From Pseudomonas gingeri (GTDB lineage: Bacteria; Pseudomonadota; Gammaproteobacteria; Pseudomonadales; Pseudomonadaceae), in assembly GCF_013386165.1 (NCBI RefSeq), contig NZ_JACAOS010000019.1, positions 1 through 64,000 of the forward strand: 64,000 nt of DNA. The letters are read 5' to 3'. A program made the translations under genes and the position numbers. Under the pieces are notes generated by a model that saw only the letters and a program-made list of their open reading frames with translations, did not search any database and was not told where the DNA came from. Shown here piece after piece: positions 51,112-59,874 of the stretch (the stretch's first letter is position 1; every line of letters begins with the position of its first letter).

Positions 51112-51402
51112 ATGCGTAAACTCAATCGCCTGTTATTGGGCGGCCTGCTTGCACTCTCGCCGTTGGCCGTGATGGCCGCGTCGGATGCGCCGGTAGCCGA
51201 GCCAGAAGTGACGATCCACACGGAAGGGGACAAAACGATCCAGGAATACCGGCAAAATGGCTTTCTGTATGCCATAAAGGTCACCCCCAAAGGTGGCAAG
51301 CCTTACTTCCTGGTACGTGCAGACGGTACTGATGCAAACTTCATCCGCTCGGACCAACCGGATATGCTCATTCCGGCATGGAAAATCCTTGAGTGGAAGT
51401 GA
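51112..51402 (+). CDS. DUF2782 small secreted protein
   Basis: A 96-residue protein with a signal peptide (MRKLNRLLLGGLLALSPLAVMAAS) and a short domain with VTIHTEGDKTIQEYRQNGFLYAIKVTPKGGKPYFLV. It matches DUF2782, a family near polA in pseudomonads. Predicted periplasmic; function unknown. It is divergent from polA and followed by a GC hairpin then thrB on the same strand. Confidence 0.88.
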   Translation: MRKLNRLLLGGLLALSPLAVMAASDAPVAEPEVTIHTEGDKTIQEYRQNGFLYAIKVTPKGGKPYFLVRADGTDANFIRSDQPDMLIPAWKILEWK

Positions 51403-51418
51403 GCCCCTAACTTTAATC

Positions 51419-51439
51419 GGCGCCGCCTTGGGCGGCGCC
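51419..51439 (+). terminator. GC hairpin between DUF2782 gene and thrB
   Basis: GGCGCCGCC-TTG-GGCGGCGCC is a perfect nine-pair stem, 17 bases after the DUF2782 stop. The T-run comes 10 bases late (TTTT), so termination is partial at best. Confidence 0.5.
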
Positions 51440-51458
51440 CGTACTGGCAGTTTTAACC

Positions 51459-52409
51459 ATGTCTGTGTTCACCCCCCTGGCTCGGCCTGAGCTGGAAACC
51501 TTTCTCGCCCCTTACGGGCTCGGTCGTCTGCTCGACTTCCAGGGAATTGCCGCCGGCAGTGAAAACACCAACTTCTTCATCAGCCTGGAGAAGGGCGAGT
51601 ACGTCCTGACCCTGGTTGAACGCGGACCGGTGCAGGAAATGCCGTTCTTCATCGAGCTGCTCGATGTCCTGCATGACGCCGACCTGCCAGTGCCCTATGC
51701 CTTGCGCACCACCGACGGCCAGGCCCTGCGCGAACTGGCCGGCAAACCGGCGTTGCTGCAACCACGACTGGCCGGCAAACACATCAAGCAGCCCAATGCC
51801 CAGCACTGCGTGCAAGTGGGCGAACTGCTCGGTCACCTGCACCTGGCGACCCGCAACAATATCCTCGAGCGCAAGACCGACCGCGGTCTGGACTGGATGC
51901 TCGAAGAAGGTGAAAAGCTCAAGTCGCACCTGGACGACGAAGCCCGTGGCCTGCTGCAAGCGGCGCTGGAGGAGATCGGCCGGTACAAGGCGCAGATCCT
52001 CGCGCTGCCCCGGGCCAACCTGCATGCCGACCTGTTCCGCGACAACGCGATGTTCGAAGGCACCCACCTGACCGGGTTGATCGACTTCTACAACGCCTGT
52101 TCCGGGCCGATGCTCTACGACGTGGCGATTGCCTTGAATGACTGGTGTGCGGATGACGCCGGGGTGCTCGATGGGCAACGGGCGCGGGCGCTGCTGGGGG
52201 CTTATGCCGGCCTTCGGCCGTTTACGGCTGGCGAGGCCGAGTTGTGGCCGACCCTGTTGCGGGTAGCTTGCGTACGCTTCTGGCTGTCACGCCTGATTGC
52301 CGCCGAGTCCTTTGCCGGGCAGGACGTGCTGATTCACGATCCGATGGAGTTCCAGATTCGCCTGGCACAGCGCCAGCAGGTCAGCATTCAGTTGCCGTTC
52401 GCAATGTAG
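51459..52409 (+). CDS. thrB: Homoserine kinase
   Basis: A 316-residue homoserine kinase of the APH/choline-kinase fold (the ThrB2 type of pseudomonads). FQGIAAGSENTNFFISLEKGEYVLTLVE is the nucleotide loop, NLHADLFRDNAMFEG the catalytic loop and GLIDFYNACSGPMLYDVAIALNDW the metal loop. It phosphorylates homoserine toward threonine. Its last codons are GCA-ATG-TAG: the TAG falls in the left arm of a REPIN (52406-52504), so the stop is supplied by that repeat. Confidence 0.93.
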   Translation: MSVFTPLARPELETFLAPYGLGRLLDFQGIAAGSENTNFFISLEKGEYVLTLVERGPVQEMPFFIELLDVLHDADLPVPYALRTTDGQALRELAGKPALLQPRLAGKHIKQPNAQHCVQVGELLGHLHLATRNNILERKTDRGLDWMLEEGEKLKSHLDDEARGLLQAALEEIGRYKAQILALPRANLHADLFRDNAMFEGTHLTGLIDFYNACSGPMLYDVAIALNDWCADDAGVLDGQRARALLGAYAGLRPFTAGEAELWPTLLRVACVRFWLSRLIAAESFAGQDVLIHDPMEFQIRLAQRQQVSIQLPFAM

Positions 52410-52504
52410 GAGCGAGCTTGCTCGCGATGGTAGTCCAGACGCCGCGGGGCATCAGGTTCCCCCGCGTTATCGTTGACGGCCATCGCGAGCAAGCTCGCTC
52501 TTAC
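52406..52504. repeat. REPIN forming both stop codons of thrB and znuA
   Basis: The left arm is GTAGGAGCGAGCTTGCTCGCGATGG from 52406. The right arm is ATCGCGAGCAAGCTCGCTCTTAC, with one change from consensus (CTTAC for CCTAC). The thrB TAG is 52407-52409 and the znuA TAA (minus strand) is 52501-52503, so the element is the entire gap between the two convergent genes. Confidence 0.93.
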
Positions 52505-53430
52505 AAGTGCTCCAGGCACCCGGCCAGATCATTGCCGAGCTTCTCCAGCACCTGCTCATACCCATGAGCCGTCGCCGGCGTGTAGCCACCCAGGCCATCC
52601 AACTCGGCCAGCTTCACCGGCAAACCGCTCACCAGGGTTTCCGCCAGCCGTGGCCGCAACGGCGGCTCACTGAACACACAGGTCTTGCCCACTTCCTGCA
52701 AACGCGTCCGCATCGCTGCCACATGCTGGGCGCCCGGCTGCACTTCGGCGGCCACGCTGAACACGCCGGTGTGCTTGAGCCCGTAGGCGTCCTCGAAGTA
52801 GTCGAAGGCCTCGTGGAAGACAAAGTATGGCTTGTCCGCAACACCCGCCACCCGCGCCTTCAACCGTGCATCCAGGGCATCGAGCCGCCCATCGAAAGCC
52901 TTCGCGTTGCTCTGGTAACGCCCGGCGTTGGCCGGATCCGCCGCACTCAGGTCCGCGGCCATGCGCGCGGCAATCACCCGGGCATTCACCGTCGACAGCC
53001 ACAGGTGCGCATCCAGCGTGCCCGGACGATGATCGTGGTCATGTTCGTCGGCATCTTCGGCATGGGAGTGGCTATCTTCGGCAAATCGACGCAGCTTCAT
53101 CCCCGGCAGATCCTGCACCGCCACGGTCGGTAAGCTGCGGCCCTTGAGCACTCGGGGCAGGAAGCTTTCCATGTCCGGGCCGATCCAGTAGAGCAGGTCC
53201 ACCGACTGCACCTTGCGCACATCGGACGGCCGCAATGCGTAGTTGTGCGGCGAAGCACCCGGCGGCAGCAGCACCTCGGGGGTGTCCACGCCCTCCTGCA
53301 CAGCAGCGGCAATCAACTGGAGAGGCTTGATGCTGGTCAGCACGCTGACCTGCGCCTGAACCGGGGAAATCACTAGCAAACTGGCACTGATGGCGACAAA
53401 AAAGGCAAAAAGACGGGGCACGATGAACAC
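52501..53430 (-). CDS. znuA: Zinc ABC transporter periplasmic binding protein
   Basis: A 309-residue cluster A-I binding protein with a signal peptide (ending near VQA). A His/Asp-rich loop (HSHAEDADEHDHDH) between strands is the mark of ZnuA, and LPPGASPHNYALRPSD, LDAHLWLS and VFHEAFDYFEDAYGL give the zinc histidines. It captures Zn2+ for ZnuBC. It is divergent from zur with 42 bases between and is therefore probably repressed by Zur when zinc is ample. Its stop is inside the REPIN right arm. Confidence 0.93.
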   Translation of the reverse strand: MFIVPRLFAFFVAISASLLVISPVQAQVSVLTSIKPLQLIAAAVQEGVDTPEVLLPPGASPHNYALRPSDVRKVQSVDLLYWIGPDMESFLPRVLKGRSLPTVAVQDLPGMKLRRFAEDSHSHAEDADEHDHDHRPGTLDAHLWLSTVNARVIAARMAADLSAADPANAGRYQSNAKAFDGRLDALDARLKARVAGVADKPYFVFHEAFDYFEDAYGLKHTGVFSVAAEVQPGAQHVAAMRTRLQEVGKTCVFSEPPLRPRLAETLVSGLPVKLAELDGLGGYTPATAHGYEQVLEKLGNDLAGCLEHL

Positions 53431-53448
53431 TCAAGGTGGCAGGAACAG

Positions 53449-53461
53449 GTAACATAATAAC
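53449..53461. promoter_or_regulatory. Candidate Zur box between znuA and zur
   Basis: GTAACATAATAAC lies in the 42-base gap between the divergent genes. It resembles the AT-rich, imperfectly palindromic GTTATA-type Zur operators of Pseudomonas. The resemblance is moderate. Confidence 0.5.
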
Positions 53462-53472
53462 GTCTCTCACAA

Positions 53473-53970
53473 ATGCCGTCGCCGCTCATGCCCAAAACCC
53501 CTCTCGCCAGTCGTCCCCATGATCACTCCCATTGCGTGCACAGCGCGCTGTCCGACGCCGATGCCCTGTGCGCACGCCAGGGCCTGCGCCTGACCGCCTT
53601 GCGGCGGCGAGTGCTCGAGCTGGTCTGGCAGAGCCACAAGCCGCTGGGCGCCTATGACATCCTCGCCGTGCTGAGCGAGCAGGACGGCCGCCGCGCCGCG
53701 CCGCCGACCGTCTACCGCGCCCTGGACTTCCTGCTGGACAACGGCCTGGTCCATCGCATCGCCTCGCTCAACGCTTTTGTCGGCTGCAACCACCCGGAAC
53801 ACGCCCACCAGGGCCAGTTCCTGATCTGCCGCCAGTGCCACGCCGCCATCGAGCTGGAGCAGAAGTCCATCAGCGACGCCATCATCAACAGCGCCCGGGA
53901 TGTCGGCTTTGCCGTCGAGGCCCAGACCGTCGAAGTGATCGGGCTCTGCTCGGGTTGCCAGGGGGCCTGA
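53473..53970 (+). CDS. zur: Zinc uptake regulator, Fur family
   Basis: A 165-residue Fur-family repressor. The DNA-binding helix region (GLRLTALRRRVLELVWQSHKPLGAYDIL and PPTVYRALDFLLDNGLVHRI) and metal sites (NHPEHAHQGQFLICRQCH; CSGC near the end) are complete. The CxxC pairs (CRQC, CSGC) fit the structural zinc site. It should repress znuA and the zur-znuC-znuB operon when zinc-bound. The start is the first ATG; another ATG at 53488 is possible. The stop overlaps the znuC start (TGATG). Confidence 0.92.
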   Translation: MPSPLMPKTPLASRPHDHSHCVHSALSDADALCARQGLRLTALRRRVLELVWQSHKPLGAYDILAVLSEQDGRRAAPPTVYRALDFLLDNGLVHRIASLNAFVGCNHPEHAHQGQFLICRQCHAAIELEQKSISDAIINSARDVGFAVEAQTVEVIGLCSGCQGA

Positions 53971-54758
53971 TGAGCACCGCGCTGATTCGCCTCGAGCAGG
54001 TAGGGGTGACCTTTGCCGGGCAGAACGTGCTCGACAATATCCACCTGAGCGTCGAACCCGGGCAGATCGTCACCCTGATCGGCCCCAACGGTGCCGGCAA
54101 GACCACCCTGGTGCGCGCTGTGCTCGGGCTGCTCAAGCCGGATCGCGGCAGTGTCTGGCGCAAGCCGAAGCTGCGGGTCGGCTACATGCCGCAGAAACTC
54201 CATGTCGACCCGACCCTGCCGCTGTCGGTGCTGCGCTTCCTGCGCCTGGTGCCGGGTGTCGACCGCGCGCGCGCCCTGGCGGCCCTGGGCGAAGTCGGCG
54301 CCGAACAGGTGATCGACAGCCCGGTGCAAAGCATCTCCGGCGGCGAAATGCAGCGGGTGCTGCTGGCTCGCGCCCTGCTGCGCGAACCACAACTGCTGGT
54401 GCTCGACGAGCCGGTGCAAGGCGTCGACGTCGCCGGCCAGGCCGAGCTCTACAGCCTGATTACCCGCCTGCGCGATCGCCACGGCTGCGGCGTGCTGATG
54501 GTCTCCCACGACCTGCACCTGGTGATGAGCACCACCGACCAGGTGGTCTGCCTCAACCGCCACGTCTGCTGCTCCGGTCACCCTGAACAAGTCAGCGGCG
54601 ACCCGGCCTTCGTCGAGCTGTTCGGGCAGAACGCCCAGAGCCTGGCGATCTATCACCATCACCATGACCACGCCCACGATCTGCACGGCGCCGTGGTCAG
54701 CGAAGAGGCCCCGGCGGCCCATACCCACGTTCACGGAGAAAGCTGCAAGCATGGCTGA
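53970..54758 (+). CDS. znuC: Zinc ABC transporter ATPase
   Basis: A 262-residue ABC ATPase: Walker A GPNGAGKT at 38-45, signature ISGGEMQRVLLARALL, Walker B LLVLDEPVQGVD, and a switch His in MVSHDLHLV. The C-terminal extension is rich in His (HHHHDHAHD, HTHVHGESCKH), typical of ZnuC. ATG 53970 overlaps the zur stop. It couples ATP hydrolysis to zinc import through ZnuB. Confidence 0.95.
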   Translation: MSTALIRLEQVGVTFAGQNVLDNIHLSVEPGQIVTLIGPNGAGKTTLVRAVLGLLKPDRGSVWRKPKLRVGYMPQKLHVDPTLPLSVLRFLRLVPGVDRARALAALGEVGAEQVIDSPVQSISGGEMQRVLLARALLREPQLLVLDEPVQGVDVAGQAELYSLITRLRDRHGCGVLMVSHDLHLVMSTTDQVVCLNRHVCCSGHPEQVSGDPAFVELFGQNAQSLAIYHHHHDHAHDLHGAVVSEEAPAAHTHVHGESCKHG

Positions 54759-55539
54759 TTTTCTGCTCTACGCCTTGCTGGCAGGCTTGGCCCTGGCCCT
54801 GGTGGCCGGCCCGTTGGGTTCGTTCGTGGTCTGGCGACGCATGGCCTATTTCGGCGACACCCTGTCCCATGCGGCGCTGCTCGGCGTGGCCCTGGGCTTT
54901 CTGCTGGACGTCAGCCCGACCCTGGCGGTGACCGTCGGCTGCCTGCTGCTGGCGGTGCTGCTGGTGACCCTGCAACAGCGCCAGCCCCTGGCCTCCGATA
55001 CCCTGCTGGGGATTCTCGCGCCCAGCACCTTGTCCCTCGGGCTGGTGGTACTAAGCTTCATGCATGAAGTGCGCATCGACCTGATGGGTTACCTGTTCGG
55101 CGACCTGCTGGCCATCAGCACCGGCGACCTTTACTGGATCCTCGGCGGCAGCGCGGCGGTGCTGGTGCTGCTGATCAGCCTCTGGCGGCCGTTGCTGGCC
55201 ATCACCGTGCATGAAGAGCTGGCCACCGTCGAAGGCCTGCCGGTCGCGTCGTTGCGCCTGGCGCTGATGCTGTTGATCGCCGTGGTGATCGCGGTGGCGA
55301 TGAAGATCGTCGGTGTACTGCTGATCACTTCCTTGCTGATCATCCCGGCCGCCGCCGCCCAGCGGCACGCCCGTTCGCCGGAGCAGATGGCCCTGGGTGC
55401 CAGCCTGCTCGGCATGCTCGCGGTGTGCGGTGGCCTGGCGCTGTCCTGGTTCAAGGACACCCCGGCGGGGCCGTCCATCGTGGTCACGGCCGCCGGCCTG
55501 TTTCTGCTGAGTTTTGTCCTGCCCCGCAGAGGGGTGTAG
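54751..55539 (+). CDS. znuB: Zinc ABC transporter permease
   Basis: A 262-residue membrane protein of the ABC-3 family with eight or so helices. GPLGSFVVWRRMAYFGDTLSHAALLGVALGF and VVLSFMHEVRIDLMGYLFGDLLAIS are typical. It overlaps the znuC gene by 8 bases (start ATG 54751, with GGAGAAAGC upstream). The longer open frame upstream is in znuC sequence. With ZnuA and ZnuC it forms the high-affinity zinc importer. Confidence 0.95.
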   Translation: MADFLLYALLAGLALALVAGPLGSFVVWRRMAYFGDTLSHAALLGVALGFLLDVSPTLAVTVGCLLLAVLLVTLQQRQPLASDTLLGILAPSTLSLGLVVLSFMHEVRIDLMGYLFGDLLAISTGDLYWILGGSAAVLVLLISLWRPLLAITVHEELATVEGLPVASLRLALMLLIAVVIAVAMKIVGVLLITSLLIIPAAAAQRHARSPEQMALGASLLGMLAVCGGLALSWFKDTPAGPSIVVTAAGLFLLSFVLPRRGV

Positions 55540-55576
55540 ACTTGCTCGTTTTTTGCGCAATTAGAGAGTCGCAGGA

Positions 55577-56293
55577 ATGAAGCCGTTCGCCTCCCGTTAT
55601 CTGCTCCTTGTCGCATTTTCCCTGCTGCTGGGCGCCTGCCAGAGCACCCCGCCGGTGGACACCACAGTGCCCGACGCCCGGGTGGCGGCCATTGCCGCGC
55701 TGGAGCAGAGCATCAACAGTAATGAACTGGCCACCGCCGAGGACCAGTTGGGTGCCTTGCAGACGCAGTCGCCGGATGATCCCCAGTGGGTGACCTACCA
55801 GCGGCAGCTGGCCGAAGCCTATCTGCAACGCAGCCAGATCGTGCTGCAAAAAGGCGACGTCAATGCCGCCGCCACCGCCCTGAGCCGGGCCCGGGCGCTG
55901 ATGCCCAAGGCACCGGCCCTGACCGGCGGGGTCAATGGCGCGATTGCCCAGGCACGTAAAGCCGAGCTGGAAAAAGCCGAGGCCGCGCTCAAGGCCGCCG
56001 AAGCCAAGCCGGCGGCACGCTTGATCGATCCGAGTGCCGAGAGCAGCACGATCGCCCTGAACATCCAGGACGTTGCGCAACTGCGCAAACAGATGGATGC
56101 ACTGGCGGCAGACGTGGTCAATTACCAGTGCACGGTGACGTTCCAGGTGCCACGCACCCAGGATTACCCATGGCTGGCGACCTTGCTGGAAAAGCGCGTG
56201 AAGAAGCTTGATGCCGATTTTGCGCTGAAGATCGACAAGCAGATCGATCGGCAGGTGAAGGCCCAGGTGGTCTTGACGCCGCGCAAGCCGTAA
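55577..56293 (+). CDS. Tetratricopeptide-like lipoprotein of unknown function
   Basis: A 238-residue lipoprotein (signal peptide with lipobox LLGAC). Residues 35-150 form helix pairs of TPR type (AEDQLGALQTQSPDDPQWVTYQRQLAEAYL, GDVNAAATALSRARALMP), then an Ala/Lys-rich helix and a C-terminal domain. It corresponds to the unnamed gene between znuB and metN in P. aeruginosa. Position 37 bases downstream of znuB suggests it is read with the zinc operon. Function unknown; envelope location likely. Confidence 0.82.
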   Translation: MKPFASRYLLLVAFSLLLGACQSTPPVDTTVPDARVAAIAALEQSINSNELATAEDQLGALQTQSPDDPQWVTYQRQLAEAYLQRSQIVLQKGDVNAAATALSRARALMPKAPALTGGVNGAIAQARKAELEKAEAALKAAEAKPAARLIDPSAESSTIALNIQDVAQLRKQMDALAADVVNYQCTVTFQVPRTQDYPWLATLLEKRVKKLDADFALKIDKQIDRQVKAQVVLTPRKP

Positions 56294-56361
56294 AGCCTGC
56301 GCCCGCCGCTTGCAGTCACCATGACCTCAAGCGGCGAGCAAAACCTCATCCGAACCGACGC

Positions 56362-58332
56362 TTACAGCCCATCACGAAGTATTTCGATACGCCACCGCTG
56401 ACGGGCATCGACAGGGTTCCTGTAGGTCGCGACCCAGTCCGGGCTGATCTGCGGTGACACGCCATTTTCGTTGGGCATGACATCACCCGCCGAAGGCGCT
56501 CCGGGGTAACTGGCCCAAGGGATATTGAACCGGTTGAAGGCATTGACCGGCACATCGTCGAAGGCCATCGCGCCGTTCGGTTTTGCCGAGGGCAGCGTCC
56601 CCTGGACAAACAGCCGCCAGTCCAGATCATAGAGCGAATGAATCCTGTCCGCGCGCCACTCCCATTGCTGGCGATTGTCGATACGGCAGGTTTCAGTCAG
56701 CAGCGCACCGGAGCGCTCCTGCAACGTCAGGCATTTTCCGGACCCGCGGTTGACATAACGACTTTCCGAATCCAGTCCCCACAGATGGCTTTTTTGCTGT
56801 GCGTTGCACGCGGCAAGCGTCACCGTGCTCCCCGACTCGACCAGGCAACTTCCCGCACCGTCCTGGGAGCGGATGAGCACCGACATCTCTCGCGTCAGGT
56901 AAGGGCTCGATAAATCCAGGACAAACTCACTGTTATAGCCATAGCTGACCAACTCGCTGCGTTTCCTGATCTGGGTCCGATCCCGCCACCATTCATCCAC
57001 CTGCAGGTCATAACCGCCACCGACTATCACTTTCGCATCGCCGCTGTAACTGCCTGGCAACGCCCAGACACTGTAGGTTTCCAGACTGGCTTGGCGCATC
57101 ATCGGCGTCATGCGGCTCTCTGTCAGAATCGGCCCGTTCGCGGTGACTCGGTCAATCAACGCACTTCTGAGACGTGGGGCGATGGGGGCTTCCCAAAGCG
57201 CACCCTGGTTATTCGACGAGGCCAACAACGAGTAGTCTTTGAAGCTGGTGGCCAGGGTCTTGCTATTGCTGTGCTCATAACTGGCACCCAGGCTGAAAGG
57301 GGATTTGGCAACGTAGGTGGCCTTGTCCGACGCTCCGGGCCCGAACTCGGCACCCACCGAACCACCGATGATGAACCCACGGGTCTGTGTCTCGCTGTAG
57401 CTGAACTCCGTTCGACCATCACTCGGGGGAGCAAATTTCACCAGCGCCGGGCCGACGCCGGCGGCCTCGACCCGATGACTCGCCCGGTAGGTATGGGGCA
57501 GGTAGGAGGCCCAGAGATTTCTGACGCCGGGTATCGGTGTGACAATGCCATTTCTCGCCGACTTAATCGTCGTCGGCTTAGCTTTGACAATAATGAATTT
57601 CTTGTCTTGGGCACGCTGGGCACTTCTGATGATCTCGATATTGGCCAATGTCGAGACTTCACCTCTCGGCCCCGTTCGAGACAAGTTGAACGTCAGGCTC
57701 GGTACAGCATTAAAGTTTGAAACCTGGGCTTGCGCCGGAACGCTGGCATATTGATGTTCCGTAGTTGCTGCTACGCCGTCTTCCGCCTCGTCGACCGAAT
57801 GCCCGTCTTGCCCGGACTGCCACGCCACCACCTGCTGTTCGAGTGCGGAAACTTGCTCCTGCGTGCTCAAGTCATCGAAACCATGGACCTCTATCAATGA
57901 GTTGTTTTTTCGGTAAAACAGCGTATATCGCGAGGAACCGGAGATACCAAACAACGCGGCGACCTGGCTCTTCGACTGCGCATTCTCATTGTCCATTTTC
58001 AGCAAAATGGGCATTTGCTCGGCAAACAGCTGACCGACCTTGGCCTGAGCGTTTTCATCCTGCATAACGGCCGCGATATCCAGATAAGCCAAGGCAATAT
58101 GTGTTCGTTGCCGCTCTATCTCCTCGGGCTCCAGGGCATCCGCCATCAGGCGTGACCAGGCGTCAAAAGTCTCCGGAAGCGCTTGTGCGGATGGAGGGCC
58201 GAACATCAGCAGTTTTTGCGAAGCGATAAGACTTGGGGTATCCGACGAACCCGTCGAACTATAACTGGCGGTTGCGGCATGATGAATCGATAGGGCAAGC
58301 AAGCCCACAACCATGGTCTTGAGTGGTTTCAA
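56362..58332 (-). CDS. Putative pore-forming toxin: leukocidin-like domain plus beta-trefoil lectin (Vibrio cytolysin-like)
   Basis: A 656-residue exported protein (signal peptide MKPLKTMVVGLLALSIHHAATA). After an N-terminal region of unknown type (about 25-210) there is a leukocidin/hemolysin-like domain (about 211-476), with a stretch of alternating residues (FSYSETQTRGFIIGGSVGAEF to SLGASYEHSNSKTL) that fits a membrane-inserting stem. A ricin-type beta-trefoil lectin follows (about 481-586; CLVESGSTVTLAAC, KCLTLQERSGALLTETC, QQWEW). Vibrio cholerae cytolysin has the same domain order. TTG 58332 with AAGGTGA upstream is the best start; a GTG at 58374 is an alternative. Flanked by AT-rich DNA and absent from the P. 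aeruginosa order: probable acquisition. Confidence 0.7.
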   Translation of the reverse strand: MKPLKTMVVGLLALSIHHAATASYSSTGSSDTPSLIASQKLLMFGPPSAQALPETFDAWSRLMADALEPEEIERQRTHIALAYLDIAAVMQDENAQAKVGQLFAEQMPILLKMDNENAQSKSQVAALFGISGSSRYTLFYRKNNSLIEVHGFDDLSTQEQVSALEQQVVAWQSGQDGHSVDEAEDGVAATTEHQYASVPAQAQVSNFNAVPSLTFNLSRTGPRGEVSTLANIEIIRSAQRAQDKKFIIVKAKPTTIKSARNGIVTPIPGVRNLWASYLPHTYRASHRVEAAGVGPALVKFAPPSDGRTEFSYSETQTRGFIIGGSVGAEFGPGASDKATYVAKSPFSLGASYEHSNSKTLATSFKDYSLLASSNNQGALWEAPIAPRLRSALIDRVTANGPILTESRMTPMMRQASLETYSVWALPGSYSGDAKVIVGGGYDLQVDEWWRDRTQIRKRSELVSYGYNSEFVLDLSSPYLTREMSVLIRSQDGAGSCLVESGSTVTLAACNAQQKSHLWGLDSESRYVNRGSGKCLTLQERSGALLTETCRIDNRQQWEWRADRIHSLYDLDWRLFVQGTLPSAKPNGAMAFDDVPVNAFNRFNIPWASYPGAPSAGDVMPNENGVSPQISPDWVATYRNPVDARQRWRIEILRDGL

Positions 58333-58374
58333 TGCGATCACCTTATTTATTGTTTCCAAACTTATCGGAAACAC

Positions 58375-58866
58375 GGAAATTCCGTGTCAAACAAATAAAA
58401 CGACTAAGGCCATCCATTGCTTTCCGGCTAAATACTCAATTCACAAATTTCAACCAAGAAACTTGCAACACCCGAAGCCAACAACACCTTCGGGAGCCGG
58501 ATTAGTTAAAAGCCTACTTGAACAAAAACAACAAGTCTCGGGAAAAGCCGATTCAAAATATGAATGCCCGAGAGCCTGATTGGATCCAGGCAACATAGAA
58601 AACCCTGAACTTAAAATTAACGAAACCTCCTACGCAACACACTAAAACCGATGTAATCCGGTTGATGATTGTTAATTGGAAAACTGCCAGCCAGCAGCAC
58701 CATCGCGCTATACCCACGTTCGACGCGACGACCACCACTGATCGAGATATGCCCAAATTGAAGGTAGAATGCGAAATAAATGCTAAGACGTCCTATACGG
58801 ACAAGCTAAAATGCGCGCCCGGCTAACCGCTGACCTTTTTCCATTGCGCCCCACAAGGTTCGCTAC
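58375..58866. other. AT-rich intergenic region beside the toxin gene
   Basis: These 492 bases have distinctly lower GC than the surrounding genes. No open frame shows a family motif or ribosome site. It should hold the toxin promoter (minus strand) and the metNIQ promoter (plus strand). No methionine riboswitch structure was recognised. Confidence 0.5.
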
Positions 58867-59874
58867 GTGATCGAGTTTCATAACGTCCATAAAACCTACC
58901 GGGTCGCCGGTAAGGATATTCCCGCCCTGCACCCCACCAACCTGCGGGTTGAGAACGGCCAGGTGTTTGGCCTGATCGGCCATTCCGGTGCGGGAAAAAG
59001 TACCCTGCTGCGTCTGATCAATCGCCTGGAAGCCCCCAGCGGCGGCCAGATCATCGTCGACGGCGAAGAGGTCACGGCGCTCGACGCCAATGGCCTGCGG
59101 CGTTTCCGCCAACAGGTCGGGATGATCTTCCAGCACTTCAACCTGCTGGCATCCAAGACCGTCGCCGACAACGTCGCGCTGCCGCTGACCCTGGCCGGCG
59201 AGCTGTCGCGTCGCGAGATCGACCAACGCGTCGCCGAACTCTTGCAGCGCGTCGGCCTGTCCGACCACGCGAAGAAGTACCCGGCCCAGCTGTCCGGTGG
59301 GCAAAAGCAGCGCGTCGGCATCGCCCGCGCCCTGGCGACCAAGCCCAAGATCCTGCTGTGCGACGAAGCCACCAGCGCCCTCGACCCGCAAACCACTGCG
59401 TCGGTCCTGCAACTGCTGGCCGAGATCAATCGCGAGCTGAAGCTGACCATCGTGCTGATCACCCATGAAATGGACGTGATCCGCCGGGTCTGCGACGTGG
59501 TCGGGGTGATGGATGCCGGCGTGATCGTCGAGCAGGGTCCGGTGGCGCAGGTGTTCCTGCACCCCAAGCACCCGACCACCCGCCGCTTCGTCCAGGAAGA
59601 CGAGCAGGTCAACGAGAGCGAGCAACGCGACGACTTCGCCCATGTACCGGGCCGCATCGTGCGCCTGACCTTCCAGGGCGACGCCACCTACGCGCCGCTG
59701 CTGGGCACCGTCGCCCGTGAAACCGGCGTCGACTACAGCATCCTGGCCGGTCGCATCGACCGCATCAAGGACACCCCTTATGGGCAACTGACGCTCGCCA
59801 TCACCGGCGGCGACATGGACGCGGCCTTCGCGCGCTTCAGCGCCGCGGACGTCCATATGGAGGTACTGCGCTGA
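58867..59874 (+). CDS. metN: Methionine ABC transporter ATPase
   Basis: A 335-residue ATPase: Walker A GHSGAGKS at 38-45, signature LSGGQKQRVGIARALA, Walker B ILLCDEATSALDPQ. The C-terminal NIL domain (about 250-335) is the regulatory methionine-binding domain of MetN. The start is GTG at 58867. It is the second methionine import set found at this position in Pseudomonas. The stop overlaps the metI start (TGATG). Confidence 0.93.
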   Translation: MIEFHNVHKTYRVAGKDIPALHPTNLRVENGQVFGLIGHSGAGKSTLLRLINRLEAPSGGQIIVDGEEVTALDANGLRRFRQQVGMIFQHFNLLASKTVADNVALPLTLAGELSRREIDQRVAELLQRVGLSDHAKKYPAQLSGGQKQRVGIARALATKPKILLCDEATSALDPQTTASVLQLLAEINRELKLTIVLITHEMDVIRRVCDVVGVMDAGVIVEQGPVAQVFLHPKHPTTRRFVQEDEQVNESEQRDDFAHVPGRIVRLTFQGDATYAPLLGTVARETGVDYSILAGRIDRIKDTPYGQLTLAITGGDMDAAFARFSAADVHMEVLR

